DNA from: Chelativorans xinjiangensis
GTDB lineage: Bacteria; Pseudomonadota; Alphaproteobacteria; Rhizobiales; Rhizobiaceae
NCBI RefSeq assembly: GCF_009812055.1
Contig: NZ_WQNH01000003.1
Coordinates: forward strand, 62,001-126,000
Reading direction: 5' to 3'
Length of the DNA: 64,000 nt
The position numbers and the translations under genes are program-made. Under the pieces are notes generated by a model that saw only the letters and a program-made list of their open reading frames with translations, was not told the origin of the DNA and did not search any database. This document shows, in pieces, positions 23,547 through 33,682 of the stretch (within the stretch, counting starts at the first letter, position 1; every line of letters starts with the position of its first letter).

Positions 23547-24476
23547 AACCAGCTTGCCGGAAGCGATCTCGATGGCCTTGGCCTCGCCGCGCTCGGCCAG
23601 GAAATCAGGCCGCGGCTTCTTGGCGCCGAAGGGCTCCTCGAGCTGGTTGGACATGGCGTTGAACACGAAGAAGGCGTTCGAACGGGAGAAGGGGGTTATG
23701 TTGCCGTTCGAGCCGTGCATCGTGTTGCAGTCGAACAGAACCAGCGTGCCCGCCTTGCCGGTGGCAGCATGGATGCCGTGCTCGGACGCCAGCTTGGTCA
23801 GCGCGCCATGCGAGGGGACACCCACCTCCTGCTTCTTCAGCGAGGCCTTGTGGTTGTCCTCCGGCGTTTCGCCGGCGCAAGCGATGAAATGCTTGTGCGA
23901 GCCGGGCATCAGCATGAGCGGGCCGTTGAGCGCGTCGTTGTCCGTCAGGAGCAGCGACGCGGAGACGGCGCGCATGCGCGGCATGCCGTCCTCGGCGTGC
24001 CAGGTCTCGAAGTCGGAGTGCCAGTAGAACTCCTTGCCGGTGAAGCCCGGCTTGTAGTTGAGGCGCGACTGGTGGACGTAGACGTCGTCGCCGAGCAGGA
24101 AGCTGGCGATACCGGCAATGCGGCGGTCACGCGCCAGCCGGTTGAAGAGCGGGCTCTGCTCGGGCAGCTTGAAGACCGTGCGCACCTCGTCGGAACCCGG
24201 CTCCGTGATGATGCTGCCGTCCATCAATTCACGTTCGCCACCGCGCAGGGCGGCCGATTCGGCCATCAGCGCCTTCACCTCATCTTCGGTGAAGAGGTCC
24301 TTGAGCACCAGGAAACCGTCGCGGTCGAACTGGTCGGCCTGCTGAGCCGTCAGGGGCGCGTCGGGGCGCCACTGGCTCCAGACAGTCTTGTCCTGCCGCG
24401 GCAGCCAGCGCTCTTCCGGCAGGCGGCTCGGATAGGGATCCTGTCGTCGGTCGGCGGGATGAGTGATTGCAGACAT
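23544..24476 (-). CDS. ectD: Ectoine hydroxylase
   Basis: 310 residues, the usual length of EctD, a non-haem Fe(II)/2-oxoglutarate dioxygenase that converts ectoine to 5-hydroxyectoine. Visible motifs: the EctD signature FYWHSDFETWHAEDGMPRMR with iron ligands His and Asp (HSD), and the third ligand His in NTMHGSNGN. The N-terminal region YPSRLPEERWLPRQD is also typical. It follows ectC after 44 bp in the ectABCD-ask operon, so the cell can make both ectoine and hydroxyectoine. Confidence 0.97.
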   Translation of the reverse strand: MSAITHPADRRQDPYPSRLPEERWLPRQDKTVWSQWRPDAPLTAQQADQFDRDGFLVLKDLFTEDEVKALMAESAALRGGERELMDGSIITEPGSDEVRTVFKLPEQSPLFNRLARDRRIAGIASFLLGDDVYVHQSRLNYKPGFTGKEFYWHSDFETWHAEDGMPRMRAVSASLLLTDNDALNGPLMLMPGSHKHFIACAGETPEDNHKASLKKQEVGVPSHGALTKLASEHGIHAATGKAGTLVLFDCNTMHGSNGNITPFSRSNAFFVFNAMSNQLEEPFGAKKPRPDFLAERGEAKAIEIASGKLV

Positions 24477-24520
24477 CTTTTTCTCCTTCTTCTTTTGGTT
24501 TCTGCCGGCGTGGCTTCACA

Positions 24521-24919
24521 TCACGCCGACTCGGCCTCCAGTGCGTAGGAGCCATCGTCCTTGTGAACTTCGGTGCCCGTTACGGGCGGGTTGAAGACAC
24601 AGGCCATGATCATGGGCTTCTCCGCGTCGGCGCGGAGAATGTGCTTGTCGTTCTTGTCGAGGGCGTAGACCACGCCCGGCTTTATCCGGTGGACCTTGCC
24701 GGTGGCGCAGTCCTCGATGGAGCCAGTGCCGTCGACGCAGTAGACGCTTTCGAAATGGTTCTTGTAGTGCATCTCAAGCTCGGCGCCGGCGTAGATGGTG
24801 GTGATGTGGAAAGAGAAGCCCATGCCGTCGGACTTCAAGAGCAGCCGCACGCTGTCCCAGCCCTCCGAGAAGACATGGCGCTCCGTGTTCTTGGCCTCGT
24901 TCAGGTCACGCACGATCAT
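24521..24919 (-). CDS. ectC: L-ectoine synthase
   Basis: A 132-residue cupin enzyme with the complete EctC pattern: [16 protein letters not shown] at the N-terminus, and [20 protein letters not shown] holding the iron-binding cupin residues (split over the conserved Glu and Tyr). It cyclises N-gamma-acetyl-diaminobutyrate to ectoine. It lies 6 bp after ectB. Confidence 0.98.
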   Translation of the reverse strand: MIVRDLNEAKNTERHVFSEGWDSVRLLLKSDGMGFSFHITTIYAGAELEMHYKNHFESVYCVDGTGSIEDCATGKVHRIKPGVVYALDKNDKHILRADAEKPMIMACVFNPPVTGTEVHKDDGSYALEAESA

Positions 24920-24925
24920 CGACGC

Positions 24926-26215
24926 TCACTCCGCTGCAATTTTGGTGGACTGGGCAATTTCGCTCGCGGCTTCTTCGAGGATGTCGAGGCCGCGGGCAAA
25001 GGTCTTCTCATCGATGGTCAGCGGCGCCAGGACCTTGACCACCTCGTCGTGGGCGCCCGAGGTCTCGATGACGAGGCCGTTCTCGAAACAGCGGGCGCAG
25101 ATCTCTTCCGCCAGCTTGCCGGAGCCGACGTCGATGCCGAGCATCATGCCCCGGCCTTTCAGGCGGGCGGCGGGCAGGCGCTCCGCGATTTTCGCGAGCC
25201 GCGATTTCAGGTAGGCGGCGCGCTTCGTCACCGTCTCCTTAAAGCTGCCGTCTGCCCAGAACTTCTCCAGCGCCACGCGCGCGGTAACGAAGGCATGGTT
25301 GTTGCCGCGGAAAGTGCCGTTGTGCTCGGCCGGGCCGAACACGTCGTAATCCGGCTTCACCAGCAGCGCGGCGAAGGGCAGGCCGAAGCCCGAAAGCGAC
25401 TTCGCCATGGTGATGATATCCGGCTTCACGCCCATCTCCTCGAAGGAGAAGAAGGGGCCGGTGCGGCCGCAGCCCGCCTGGATGTCGTCGACGATGAAGA
25501 GCGCACCGTGGGCGCGAGCGATCTCGGCGATGCGGCGCACCCACTCACGGGAGGCGGCGTTCAAACCGCCCTCCCCCTGCACGGTCTCCAGGATGATCGC
25601 CGCCGGCGGCTCGATGCCGCTGGACGGCTCGGAGAGCATACGGTTCAGGAAATCGGCGGTGTCGATGTCCTCTCCCATCGCGCCCTCGAACGGCATGCGC
25701 GTGACACCGGAAAGCGGAACGCCGGCGCCGCCGCGGTGGTAGCCGTTGCCGGTGGCGGCGAGCGCGCCGAGCGTGACGCCGTGGAAGCCGTTGGTGAAGG
25801 CGACGACGTTGGTGCGTCCCGTCACCTTGCGGGCGAGCTTCAGCGCCGCCTCGACGGCGTTGGCGCCCGTCGGGCCCATGAACATCATGCGATGGTCCAT
25901 GCCGCGCGGGGTCAGGATGATGCGCTCGAAGGCCTCCAGGAAGGCGGCCTTGGCTCTGGTGTGCATGTCGAGGCCGTGCGCCACGCCATCGCCGGCGATA
26001 TAGTCGACGAGGGCAGCCTTCATGTCGGGGTCGTTATGCCCGTAGTTGAGCGACGAGCAGCCGGCGAGGAAGTCGATGTAGTCGCGGCCGTCGCGGCCGG
26101 TGAGCGTGGCGCCCCGCGCCTTCTCGAACACGACGGGGAAGCTGCGGCAATAGCTGCGCGCGGCGGACTCGCGCCGTTCAAAGATAGCTTTGTCGTCCGT
26201 TCGTACGGTCGTCAT
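24926..26215 (-). CDS. ectB: Diaminobutyrate-2-oxoglutarate transaminase
   Basis: 429 residues, class III PLP aminotransferase. The PLP lysine is in TMAKSLSGFGLP, the Asp in FIVDDIQAGCGRTG, and the EctB-like N-terminus reads IFERRESAARSYCRSFP. It converts aspartate-semialdehyde and glutamate to 2,4-diaminobutyrate. The start is ATG 26215, preceded by GAAGGGAA; 13 in-frame upstream codons are left out. Second gene of the ectoine operon. Confidence 0.97.
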   Translation of the reverse strand: MTTVRTDDKAIFERRESAARSYCRSFPVVFEKARGATLTGRDGRDYIDFLAGCSSLNYGHNDPDMKAALVDYIAGDGVAHGLDMHTRAKAAFLEAFERIILTPRGMDHRMMFMGPTGANAVEAALKLARKVTGRTNVVAFTNGFHGVTLGALAATGNGYHRGGAGVPLSGVTRMPFEGAMGEDIDTADFLNRMLSEPSSGIEPPAAIILETVQGEGGLNAASREWVRRIAEIARAHGALFIVDDIQAGCGRTGPFFSFEEMGVKPDIITMAKSLSGFGLPFAALLVKPDYDVFGPAEHNGTFRGNNHAFVTARVALEKFWADGSFKETVTKRAAYLKSRLAKIAERLPAARLKGRGMMLGIDVGSGKLAEEICARCFENGLVIETSGAHDEVVKVLAPLTIDEKTFARGLDILEEAASEIAQSTKIAAE

Positions 26216-26262
26216 GATATTCCCTTCGGGTTGAATGTCTCGGAGGCGTTGCATCGCGCCGA

Positions 26263-26808
26263 TCAGGCCGCGTTGCGCGCCTCCTCGGGCAGCGTGATCG
26301 TCACCATGTGCTCGGTGGCGTGCTCCCCGTCGAAATGGGCATCCTTGCGGAAATAGGGCTCGCTCTTCAGCTCCGTGCCCTGGCTGCGGGCGAAGGAGTT
26401 GAAGAGGGCCCAGCTTGCCGCATTGTCGGATGTGATGGTGGTCTTGAGGCCGCGTACGTCCGCGCAGGCCGCGCGCGCCAGGAGAGCTGTGAGCATTCGC
26501 TTGGCAATGCCCTGGCCCTGCGCGCTCTCGTCTACGGCGACCTGCCAGATGAAGAGTAAAGACGGGTCATCCGGCAACAGATAGCCGGAAACCCAGCCGA
26601 CGATGGCGCCGTCGGCCACGCGCTCGGCGACCATGCAGGTGTCGCTGAAATGGTCGCACTGGAGCAGGTTGCAGTAGAGGGAATTTTCGTCGAGGGGGTC
26701 GCAGGATCTGATGAGGCGCCAGACGGCCGTGCCATCCTCGGTGCGGGGGGTGCGAAAGGCGATCCGACCAGATCGTTTTCGAACAAGTTCGATATTTCCG
26801 GTATGCAT
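26263..26808 (-). CDS. ectA: Diaminobutyrate acetyltransferase
   Basis: A 181-residue GNAT enzyme with the EctA hallmark LDENSLYCNLLQCDHF (about residues 39-54) and the acetyl-CoA loop ESAQGQGIAKRML. It acetylates 2,4-diaminobutyrate for ectoine synthesis. First gene of the operon; AGGAGAAGAGACA is just upstream of its ATG, and a promoter-like sequence is 25-52 bp upstream. The divergent MarR gene is the expected regulator. Confidence 0.97.
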   Translation of the reverse strand: MHTGNIELVRKRSGRIAFRTPRTEDGTAVWRLIRSCDPLDENSLYCNLLQCDHFSDTCMVAERVADGAIVGWVSGYLLPDDPSLLFIWQVAVDESAQGQGIAKRMLTALLARAACADVRGLKTTITSDNAASWALFNSFARSQGTELKSEPYFRKDAHFDGEHATEHMVTITLPEEARNAA

Positions 26809-26832
26809 TGTCTCTTCTCCTGAGCGGGCCGG

Positions 26833-26860
26833 ATATTACGATTGGCGAAGGATATTTCAA
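26833..26860 (-). promoter_or_regulatory. Predicted promoter of the ectABCD-ask operon
   Basis: On the minus strand TTGAAA (26860-26855) and TAATAT (26838-26833) are spaced by 16 bp, a fair sigma-70 match close to ectA. The region also holds a direct repeat GGATATT (26831 and 26851, plus strand), which could be a regulator site. Confidence 0.6.
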
Positions 26861-26996
26861 CCGGCGAACAGGGAATTTCTGGCATCGGCCGTGGAGAAAA
26901 CGTGCTTTCCCACTGATTCTGCGGGAAATTTCATTCGCTAATCAAATCATATTTTTTCTGCTATCAAGGGCCATCTCTCTCTGACGAAGCTGTCCC

Positions 26997-27473
26997 ATGG
27001 AAAACCGCACCCAGACCAGCCTCATCGCGCTCAGGCGCATTCTGCGAGCGACGGAGCTCAATGCGCGAACCCTGGCGCGCGCGACGGGGCTGACGACACC
27101 GCAGCTCATCGTGCTGGAGATTGTCGCTGCTGCCACTCGCCTTACACCGAAGGATATCGCCGCAAGAGCAGGTGTCGGCCAGGCGACGGCGACGGCGCTG
27201 GTCGACAAGCTGGAGGCACGGGGGCTGGTGACGCGCACGCGCGGCGAAAAGGACCGGCGCGTCGTCTGGGTGGCGCCGACGGAGGCCGGCCTGGAAATGC
27301 TCAAGGCAGCGCCCGACCCGCTGCAGCGCACGTTCTCCAAACAGTTCGAGGCGCTGCCCGACTGGGAGCAGGCGATGGTCGTGGCGGCGCTGGAAAAGGT
27401 AGGCGCCATGCTGAACGCCGGCACCATCGACGCCTCGCCGCTTCTTGACGTCGGCGCGGTCGACCGCAAGTAA
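26997..27473 (+). CDS. ectR: MarR family regulator, EctR-like
   Basis: A 158-residue MarR/SlyA-type winged-helix protein: the HTH segment LTPKDIAARAGVGQATATAL is followed by the wing VTRTRGEKDRRVVWV. It is divergent from ectA with a 188-bp shared upstream region, the arrangement of EctR1 repressors of ectoine genes in halotolerant proteobacteria. By analogy it would repress ectABCD-ask at low salinity; this is inference from position and family. Confidence 0.88.
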   Translation: MENRTQTSLIALRRILRATELNARTLARATGLTTPQLIVLEIVAAATRLTPKDIAARAGVGQATATALVDKLEARGLVTRTRGEKDRRVVWVAPTEAGLEMLKAAPDPLQRTFSKQFEALPDWEQAMVVAALEKVGAMLNAGTIDASPLLDVGAVDRK

Positions 27474-27619
27474 CGGTATTGGAAGACAAGGATGACGCGG
27501 TCGTGAAGGCGCGTGCGGCATCTTTTGCCCGTACCGCCTCGCCTTCGCCGCGTTTGATGTTATCTTAGGAAGGCAGGGCGCGCCGCATCGGGCCGTGCGC
27601 CCGGCAGTCTGGACGCGTG

Positions 27620-30154
27620 ATGGCCGAGCACCGCTTCATTGATCGCCCAATGTCCGGGCTTCTCGCCCGGCTCGCACGGACGCGCGCGGTCGTGCGCGGC
27701 GCGATCCTGGTCGAACGCCTGTGGCCGCTCGTCCTACCGCTCGTGGTGGTGGCGAGCCTGTTCCTGAGCCTCGCGTGGTTCGGCGTCTTCCGCTTCCTGC
27801 CGGATTGGGCGCGGCTCGGCCTGCTGGCGCTGCTGGCGATTGCCGCGCTTGCCTCGCTGTGGCCGCTCAGGCTGTTTCGCATGCCCGTGGCGAGCGAGGT
27901 CGACCGCCGCATAGAGCGGGCGAACCTGCTTGAGCACGCGCCGGTCTCCGTACAGTCCGACCGGCTGGCCGGCAGCGGCGATGGGGATGCCTTTGCCTCC
28001 GCGCTATGGCGCGAGCACCAGAAACGGATGGCCGAGCGGCTTTCGCGCCTGCACGGCGATCTGCCGCAAACGTCCGTTCCCGAACGCGACCCGTGGGGAT
28101 TGCGCGCTGTCGCCGCGCTGCTGTTCGTCACCGCACTCGCCTATTCGACCGGGCCTTATGGCGGACGCATCGCCGACGCGTTCCAACCTCCGGCGCGAAC
28201 GGACGTCGCGCCGGCGCGCATCGACGCCTGGGTCACCCCGCCGCCCTATACGGGACGCGCACCGATCTACCTGACGGCCGACGCCAATCGCGAGCGGCGG
28301 GACTTCGCCGTGCCGCAGAGCAGCACCGTGGCCGTGCGTGTGAGCGGCGGTTCGGGGGAAGAGGCGCTGTCATTCATCGATGCGGGCGGCGCGGAGCGGG
28401 CGATCGAGCCCGAGGGCGGAGCGGACCCGGCAGGCGGGGCGCTGCGTTTTTCCGAGACGCTTACCGGTGCGGGCACCGTCAGCCTTTCCGATGGCGGACG
28501 GGAGGTGGAGCGCTGGCAATTCTCGGTGGTGCCCGACACGCCGCCCGAGATCCGCTTCACAGAGGAGCCCAGGCGCGCGGTGAACGGGGCGCTGGAGCTG
28601 GCCTACGAGATCGAGGACGACTACGGCGCCGTGGGTGCCGAGGCGTTGTTCGCACGGCCGGAGCCGAACCCGGATGCACAGCCGCTCTACGAGGCGCCGG
28701 AAATGCCGCTCTCCTTGCCGCGCCGCGGCAACCGGGACGGGATGGCGGCCAAGACCTCGCGCGACCTGAGGGAGCATCCGTGGGCGGGACTCCCGGTGGA
28801 TCTCACGCTTTCGGCCAGGGACGCGGCCGAGCAGACGGGCGAGAGCGAAACCAGAACTTTCGTCCTGCCGCAACGGCCTTTCACCAACCCGCTGGCCCAG
28901 GCGCTGATCGAGCAGCGGCGCATTCTAGCGCTCGACAAGAACCAGCAGCCTCGCGTCCTGGCGCTCATGGATGCCGTGCTCATGTGGCCGGAGGAGACGT
29001 TCGACGAGCCCTCGCATTTCCTGCTGATTTCGGCCGCGCGCTCGCGCCTTGGAGCCGCCGACCGGGATGAGACGCTGCGTGCGGTGGTGGACGAATTGTG
29101 GGAGATCGCGCTGATCATCGAGGACGGCGACCTGACCGCCGCCGAGCGGCGCCTGCGCCAGGCCCAGGAGGCGCTCCGGCAGGCCCTCGAGGACGGGGCG
29201 AGCGACGAGGAGATCGAGCGGCTGATGGACGAATTGCGCACGGCGATGCAGGAGTTCCTGCGCGAGTTCGCCGAGCGCGCCATGCAGAACCAGGATTTCG
29301 CCGAGGGCCAGGAAGGCCAGACGATGAGCCAGAGCGACCTGGAGCGCATGCTCGACCAGATCGAGGATCTCGCCAAGTCGGGCGCCCGCGACCAGGCGCA
29401 GGACCTTCTCTCACAGCTCGAGAACATGATGAACAACCTGCAGGCCGGCAGGCCGCAGCAGGGCCAGGGCGGCGGGCAACAGTCCGAGATGCGCCAGCAG
29501 ATGGACCGGCTGGGCGAGATCATGCGTCGCCAGCAGGAGTTGATGAACGAGACCTTCCGCCTCGACCAGCAGCAGCGCGGCCAGCAAGGGCAGCAAGGGC
29601 AACAGGGGCAACAGGGCCAGCAAGGTCAGGGGGGCCAGGGTCAAGGCATGTCGCCTGAGGAGCTTACCGAGGCGCTGCGCGGCCTGCAGGAGGGACAGGG
29701 CGCCCTGCGGGGCGACCTGCAAAGCCTGATGGAGGGGCTCGAAGGCCTGGGCATCCAGCCCGGCGAGGGCTTCGGCGAGGCCGGCGAGGCGATGGAGGGA
29801 GCCGAAGGCGCACTCGGCGAAGGCCAGGGCGAGCGCGCCGTCGGCGAGCAGGGCCGCGCGCTGGAGGCGCTGCGGCGCGGCGCGCAGGACATGATGAGCC
29901 AGATGCAGCAGGCCATGCGCGGCCAGCAGGGCGAGGGCCAGCAGGGCGGCCGCCAGGACCGGGCAGGAAGGGACCCGCTGGGCCGTCCGCGCGCGACGAC
30001 CGGGCCGGACTTCGGCGATTCCGTCGACGTACCCGACGAGATCGACACGCAGCGGGCGCGCGAGATCCTCGAAGCCATCCGCCGCCGGCTGGGCGATGCG
30101 CTGAGCCCGGAGTTGGAGCGCGAATACCTGGAGCGGCTGCTCGACATACAGTGA
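27620..30154 (+). CDS. TIGR02302-family large membrane-anchored protein with Gln/Gly-rich tail
   Basis: 844 residues. Two or three membrane segments lie in the first 170 residues (LVLPLVVVASLFLSLAWFG, RLGLLALLAIAALASL and a later one near AALLFVTALAYSTG). A large soluble domain and long helical Glu/Arg/Gln stretches (about 440-640) follow, then a QQGQQGQ tract near residue 655 and a Gly/Glu-rich tail. This matches the uncharacterised alphaproteobacterial TIGR02302/DUF4175 family. ATG 27620 is preferred over the GTG one codon earlier. The function is unknown; the low-complexity tail is unusual. Confidence 0.85.
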   Translation: MAEHRFIDRPMSGLLARLARTRAVVRGAILVERLWPLVLPLVVVASLFLSLAWFGVFRFLPDWARLGLLALLAIAALASLWPLRLFRMPVASEVDRRIERANLLEHAPVSVQSDRLAGSGDGDAFASALWREHQKRMAERLSRLHGDLPQTSVPERDPWGLRAVAALLFVTALAYSTGPYGGRIADAFQPPARTDVAPARIDAWVTPPPYTGRAPIYLTADANRERRDFAVPQSSTVAVRVSGGSGEEALSFIDAGGAERAIEPEGGADPAGGALRFSETLTGAGTVSLSDGGREVERWQFSVVPDTPPEIRFTEEPRRAVNGALELAYEIEDDYGAVGAEALFARPEPNPDAQPLYEAPEMPLSLPRRGNRDGMAAKTSRDLREHPWAGLPVDLTLSARDAAEQTGESETRTFVLPQRPFTNPLAQALIEQRRILALDKNQQPRVLALMDAVLMWPEETFDEPSHFLLISAARSRLGAADRDETLRAVVDELWEIALIIEDGDLTAAERRLRQAQEALRQALEDGASDEEIERLMDELRTAMQEFLREFAERAMQNQDFAEGQEGQTMSQSDLERMLDQIEDLAKSGARDQAQDLLSQLENMMNNLQAGRPQQGQGGGQQSEMRQQMDRLGEIMRRQQELMNETFRLDQQQRGQQGQQGQQGQQGQQGQGGQGQGMSPEELTEALRGLQEGQGALRGDLQSLMEGLEGLGIQPGEGFGEAGEAMEGAEGALGEGQGERAVGEQGRALEALRRGAQDMMSQMQQAMRGQQGEGQQGGRQDRAGRDPLGRPRATTGPDFGDSVDVPDEIDTQRAREILEAIRRRLGDALSPELEREYLERLLDIQ
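29576..29650 (+). repeat. Gln-Gln-Gly coding repeat
   Basis: A tandem of a 9-nt unit, approximately CAGCAAGGG, encodes GQQ repeats within the large TIGR02302-type protein. Third-position variation (GGG/GGC, CAA/CAG) shows it is old and selected at protein level. It may still vary in length by slippage. Confidence 0.8.
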
Positions 30155-30170
30155 GGGTGGGTGCCAAGCG

Positions 30171-30328
30171 CCCTCGTGGTTCGACAAGCTCACCATGAGG
30201 GCTACTGGGATGTCGCCGCTCGTTTTGGCGCCAGGATGTGTGGCTGAGTGGCGGCCGCTTGGTTCCTCAGCATCGAAGGGCGCAAAGGCTCCAGTAGCCC
30301 TCATGGTGAGCTTGTCGAACCACGAGGG
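30171..30328. repeat. Long-arm inverted repeat, family C, copy 2
   Basis: Perfect 38-bp arms (30171-30208 and 30291-30328) separated by 82 nt. Arm cores are CGTGGTTCGACAAGCTCACC and its complement, as at 4727-4834. It lies between the TIGR02302-type gene and groES, in a 379-bp intergenic region, and could form a very stable hairpin that ends transcription of the upstream gene. Confidence 0.92.
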
Positions 30329-30371
30329 CGGCGCCTGGCGGCGGCCGGCGAGCCTGCCCCGGCAGGGATTT

Positions 30372-30398
30372 TTGGCATTCTCATACGGTGAGTGCTAA
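30372..30398 (+). promoter_or_regulatory. CIRCE element (HrcA operator) of groESL
   Basis: TTGGCATTC-N9-GAGTGCTAA; the right arm matches CIRCE perfectly and the left arm differs at two positions from TTAGCACTC. TTGGCA may also act as the -35 box, with CTAATT 17 bp downstream as -10, so HrcA bound here would cover the promoter. The distance to groES is 135 bp. Confidence 0.85.
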
Positions 30399-30533
30399 TT
30401 TTTCCCTTTCGGCCTCTTGAACGGGAACTTTTTTGCGACCAAATTTTCTTCGCGCGGTGCCGCAACGGGCCGCGTGCCGCGCCGGGGAGGCCGGCGCGGG
30501 AGGTGCTTCAATCATTGTCTTTAGGAGGAAGAC

Positions 30534-30848
30534 ATGGAGTTCCGTCCTTTGCATGACCGCTTGGTCGTCCGCCGCATAGAAGCGGAGGAGAAAACGGCGG
30601 GAGGGGTCATCATTCCCGATACCGCGAAGGAAAAGCCGCAGGAAGGCGAGGTGCTGGCTGTCGGTCCCGGTGCGCGCGCCGACAACGGCGAACTCGTGCC
30701 GCTGGAGGTGAAGGTCGGCGACCGCATCCTCTTCGGCAAGTGGTCGGGCACGGAAATTCGCCTCAAGGGCGAAGACCTTCTCATCATGAAGGAGAGCGAC
30801 GTGCTCGGTATCATAGAGGCCGCGGCCTCGGCACAAAGGGCCGCCTGA
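30534..30848 (+). CDS. groES: Co-chaperonin GroES
   Basis: A 104-residue GroES with [22 protein letters not shown] at its N-terminus (family motif around RPL-DR), and the mobile loop [19 protein letters not shown] that contacts GroEL. It caps the chaperonin cavity. Preceded by AGGAGGAAG and CIRCE. groEL follows after 45 bp. Confidence 0.97.
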   Translation: MEFRPLHDRLVVRRIEAEEKTAGGVIIPDTAKEKPQEGEVLAVGPGARADNGELVPLEVKVGDRILFGKWSGTEIRLKGEDLLIMKESDVLGIIEAAASAQRAA

Positions 30849-30869
30849 GTGCGCCCGTACGGTCGTTGA

Positions 30870-32522
<1,653 letters not shown>

Positions 32523-32542
32523 AACGTCCGATCGGCGACACG

Positions 32543-32577
32543 AAAAAGGCGCGGCCGGCCTCCGGCCGCGCTTTTTT
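32543..32577. terminator. Bidirectional intrinsic terminator of groESL
   Basis: GCGCGGCCGG and CCGGCCGCGC form a strong stem flanked by AAAAA on the left and TTTTTT on the right. It serves groESL on the plus strand; the A-run makes it usable for the converging channel gene too, whose stop codon overlaps its right edge. Confidence 0.9.
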
Positions 32578-33155
32578 CAGCGCTCCATCAGGACACGTTC
32601 GAAGCGGCGGTCGGGGATGAACCACATCACGGCAACGGCGACGTAAAAGGCCAAGGCGAGCCATTCGGTAACGAAGGCAAGCGGAATTGCGGCGGCATAG
32701 ATGACGACCGAGACCTTGCCTTTGAAATCGCTGCCGATCGCCTTGGCGAAGGCCGTGTCGCCGCCATGCAGGCGCAGGAGGGTGTGCACCAGGATGAAAT
32801 AGGCGACGGCCGCCATGATGAGCACGCCGCCGTAGAGGGCGACGGGCAGCGGCGCGAAATGATTCTCTCCCATCCAGCCGGTTACGAACGGCATGAGCGA
32901 CAGCCAGAACAGGAGGTGCAGATTGGCCCACAGCACGGAACCGTCGACGCGCTTGACGGCATGGAACATGTGATGGTGGTTGTTCCAGTAGATGCCGATA
33001 TGGGCGAAGGACAGGATATAGGACAGGAAGACCGGCCACAGCGGGAGGACGGCCGCCCAGTCCGCGCCGTGCGGCACCTTCATCTCCAGCACCATGATTG
33101 TGATGACGATGGCCAGGACCCCGTCGGAAAACGCCTCGACCCGTCCCCTTGTCAT
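32577..33155 (-). CDS. TMEM175 family (DUF1211) potassium-channel-like protein
   Basis: A 192-residue membrane protein with about six hydrophobic segments. The first begins with RVEAFSDGVLAIVITIMVLE, containing the RxxxFSD signature of prokaryotic TMEM175 proteins, which form tetrameric potassium-permeable channels. The motif WNNHHHMFH follows helix 3. It is a single six-helix unit, as in bacteria. Potassium flux fits with the ectoine-based osmotic lifestyle, but no operon partner supports a specific role. Confidence 0.85.
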   Translation of the reverse strand: MTRGRVEAFSDGVLAIVITIMVLEMKVPHGADWAAVLPLWPVFLSYILSFAHIGIYWNNHHHMFHAVKRVDGSVLWANLHLLFWLSLMPFVTGWMGENHFAPLPVALYGGVLIMAAVAYFILVHTLLRLHGGDTAFAKAIGSDFKGKVSVVIYAAAIPLAFVTEWLALAFYVAVAVMWFIPDRRFERVLMER

Positions 33156-33257
33156 TTCAGCTCTCCATGCGGCCGTGCGCAGCCGGCATTCTTTCCGGGT
33201 TCGATAGTAGCGGCATGACGACAGCGCCGCGACGGTATTTTTTTGGGAAGCTGGTTC

Positions 33258-33623
33258 CTACGCCGCCAGCGCCTCGCCCACGCGATCGCGGATCTCGGCC
33301 AGCGAAAAGGGCTTGTTGACCACGCCCTTCACGGTGCCCTCCAGCTCGGCGGCGCGCTCGCGCTGGTCGGCGAAGCCGGTCATCAGGAGAAGGCGCAGGC
33401 TGGGGAAGGCGCTCGCCGCGGCGCGGGCCATTTCGATGCCGTCCATTGCCGGCATGCGGATGTCGGACAGCACCAGATCGAATCCGCCTGCCGCCTCCTC
33501 TATCTTCTGAAGCCCTTCGACCCCGTCTTCCGCGGTCTCGACCGAATGGCCGGCAGCGGCGAGTGCACGGGCGGTGAAGGAGCGGACGGAGAGGTCGTCC
33601 TCAACGATCAGCAGTCTAGCCAT
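33258..33623 (-). CDS. cpdR: Single-domain response regulator CpdR
   Basis: A 121-residue receiver-only protein: acidic pocket in LLIVEDDLSV, phospho-acceptor Asp in LVLSDIRMPAMDG near residue 51, LLMTGFADQ, and Lys in VVNKPFSL. In alphaproteobacteria CpdR is dephosphorylated to act as a ClpXP adaptor under CckA-ChpT control, timing proteolysis of cell-cycle regulators. Location next to hpt and ftsEX matches the rhizobial cpdR locus, which raises confidence over a generic CheY. Confidence 0.85.
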   Translation of the reverse strand: MARLLIVEDDLSVRSFTARALAAAGHSVETAEDGVEGLQKIEEAAGGFDLVLSDIRMPAMDGIEMARAAASAFPSLRLLLMTGFADQRERAAELEGTVKGVVNKPFSLAEIRDRVGEALAA

Positions 33624-33682
33624 GCCGCGATTGTCGCCATCAATCCTTAACAGTTCGCTGAACGACTACCGACCAAAAAGGT

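Noticed and set aside
29576..29650. Tandem repeats as a CRISPR or minisatellite
   Set aside because: The 9-nt units lie in frame within a coding region and encode Gln-Gln-Gly with varied third positions; there are no spacers.
33258..33623. CheY chemotaxis protein
   Set aside because: No chemotaxis genes are nearby, and the position next to hpt and ftsEX matches cpdR.
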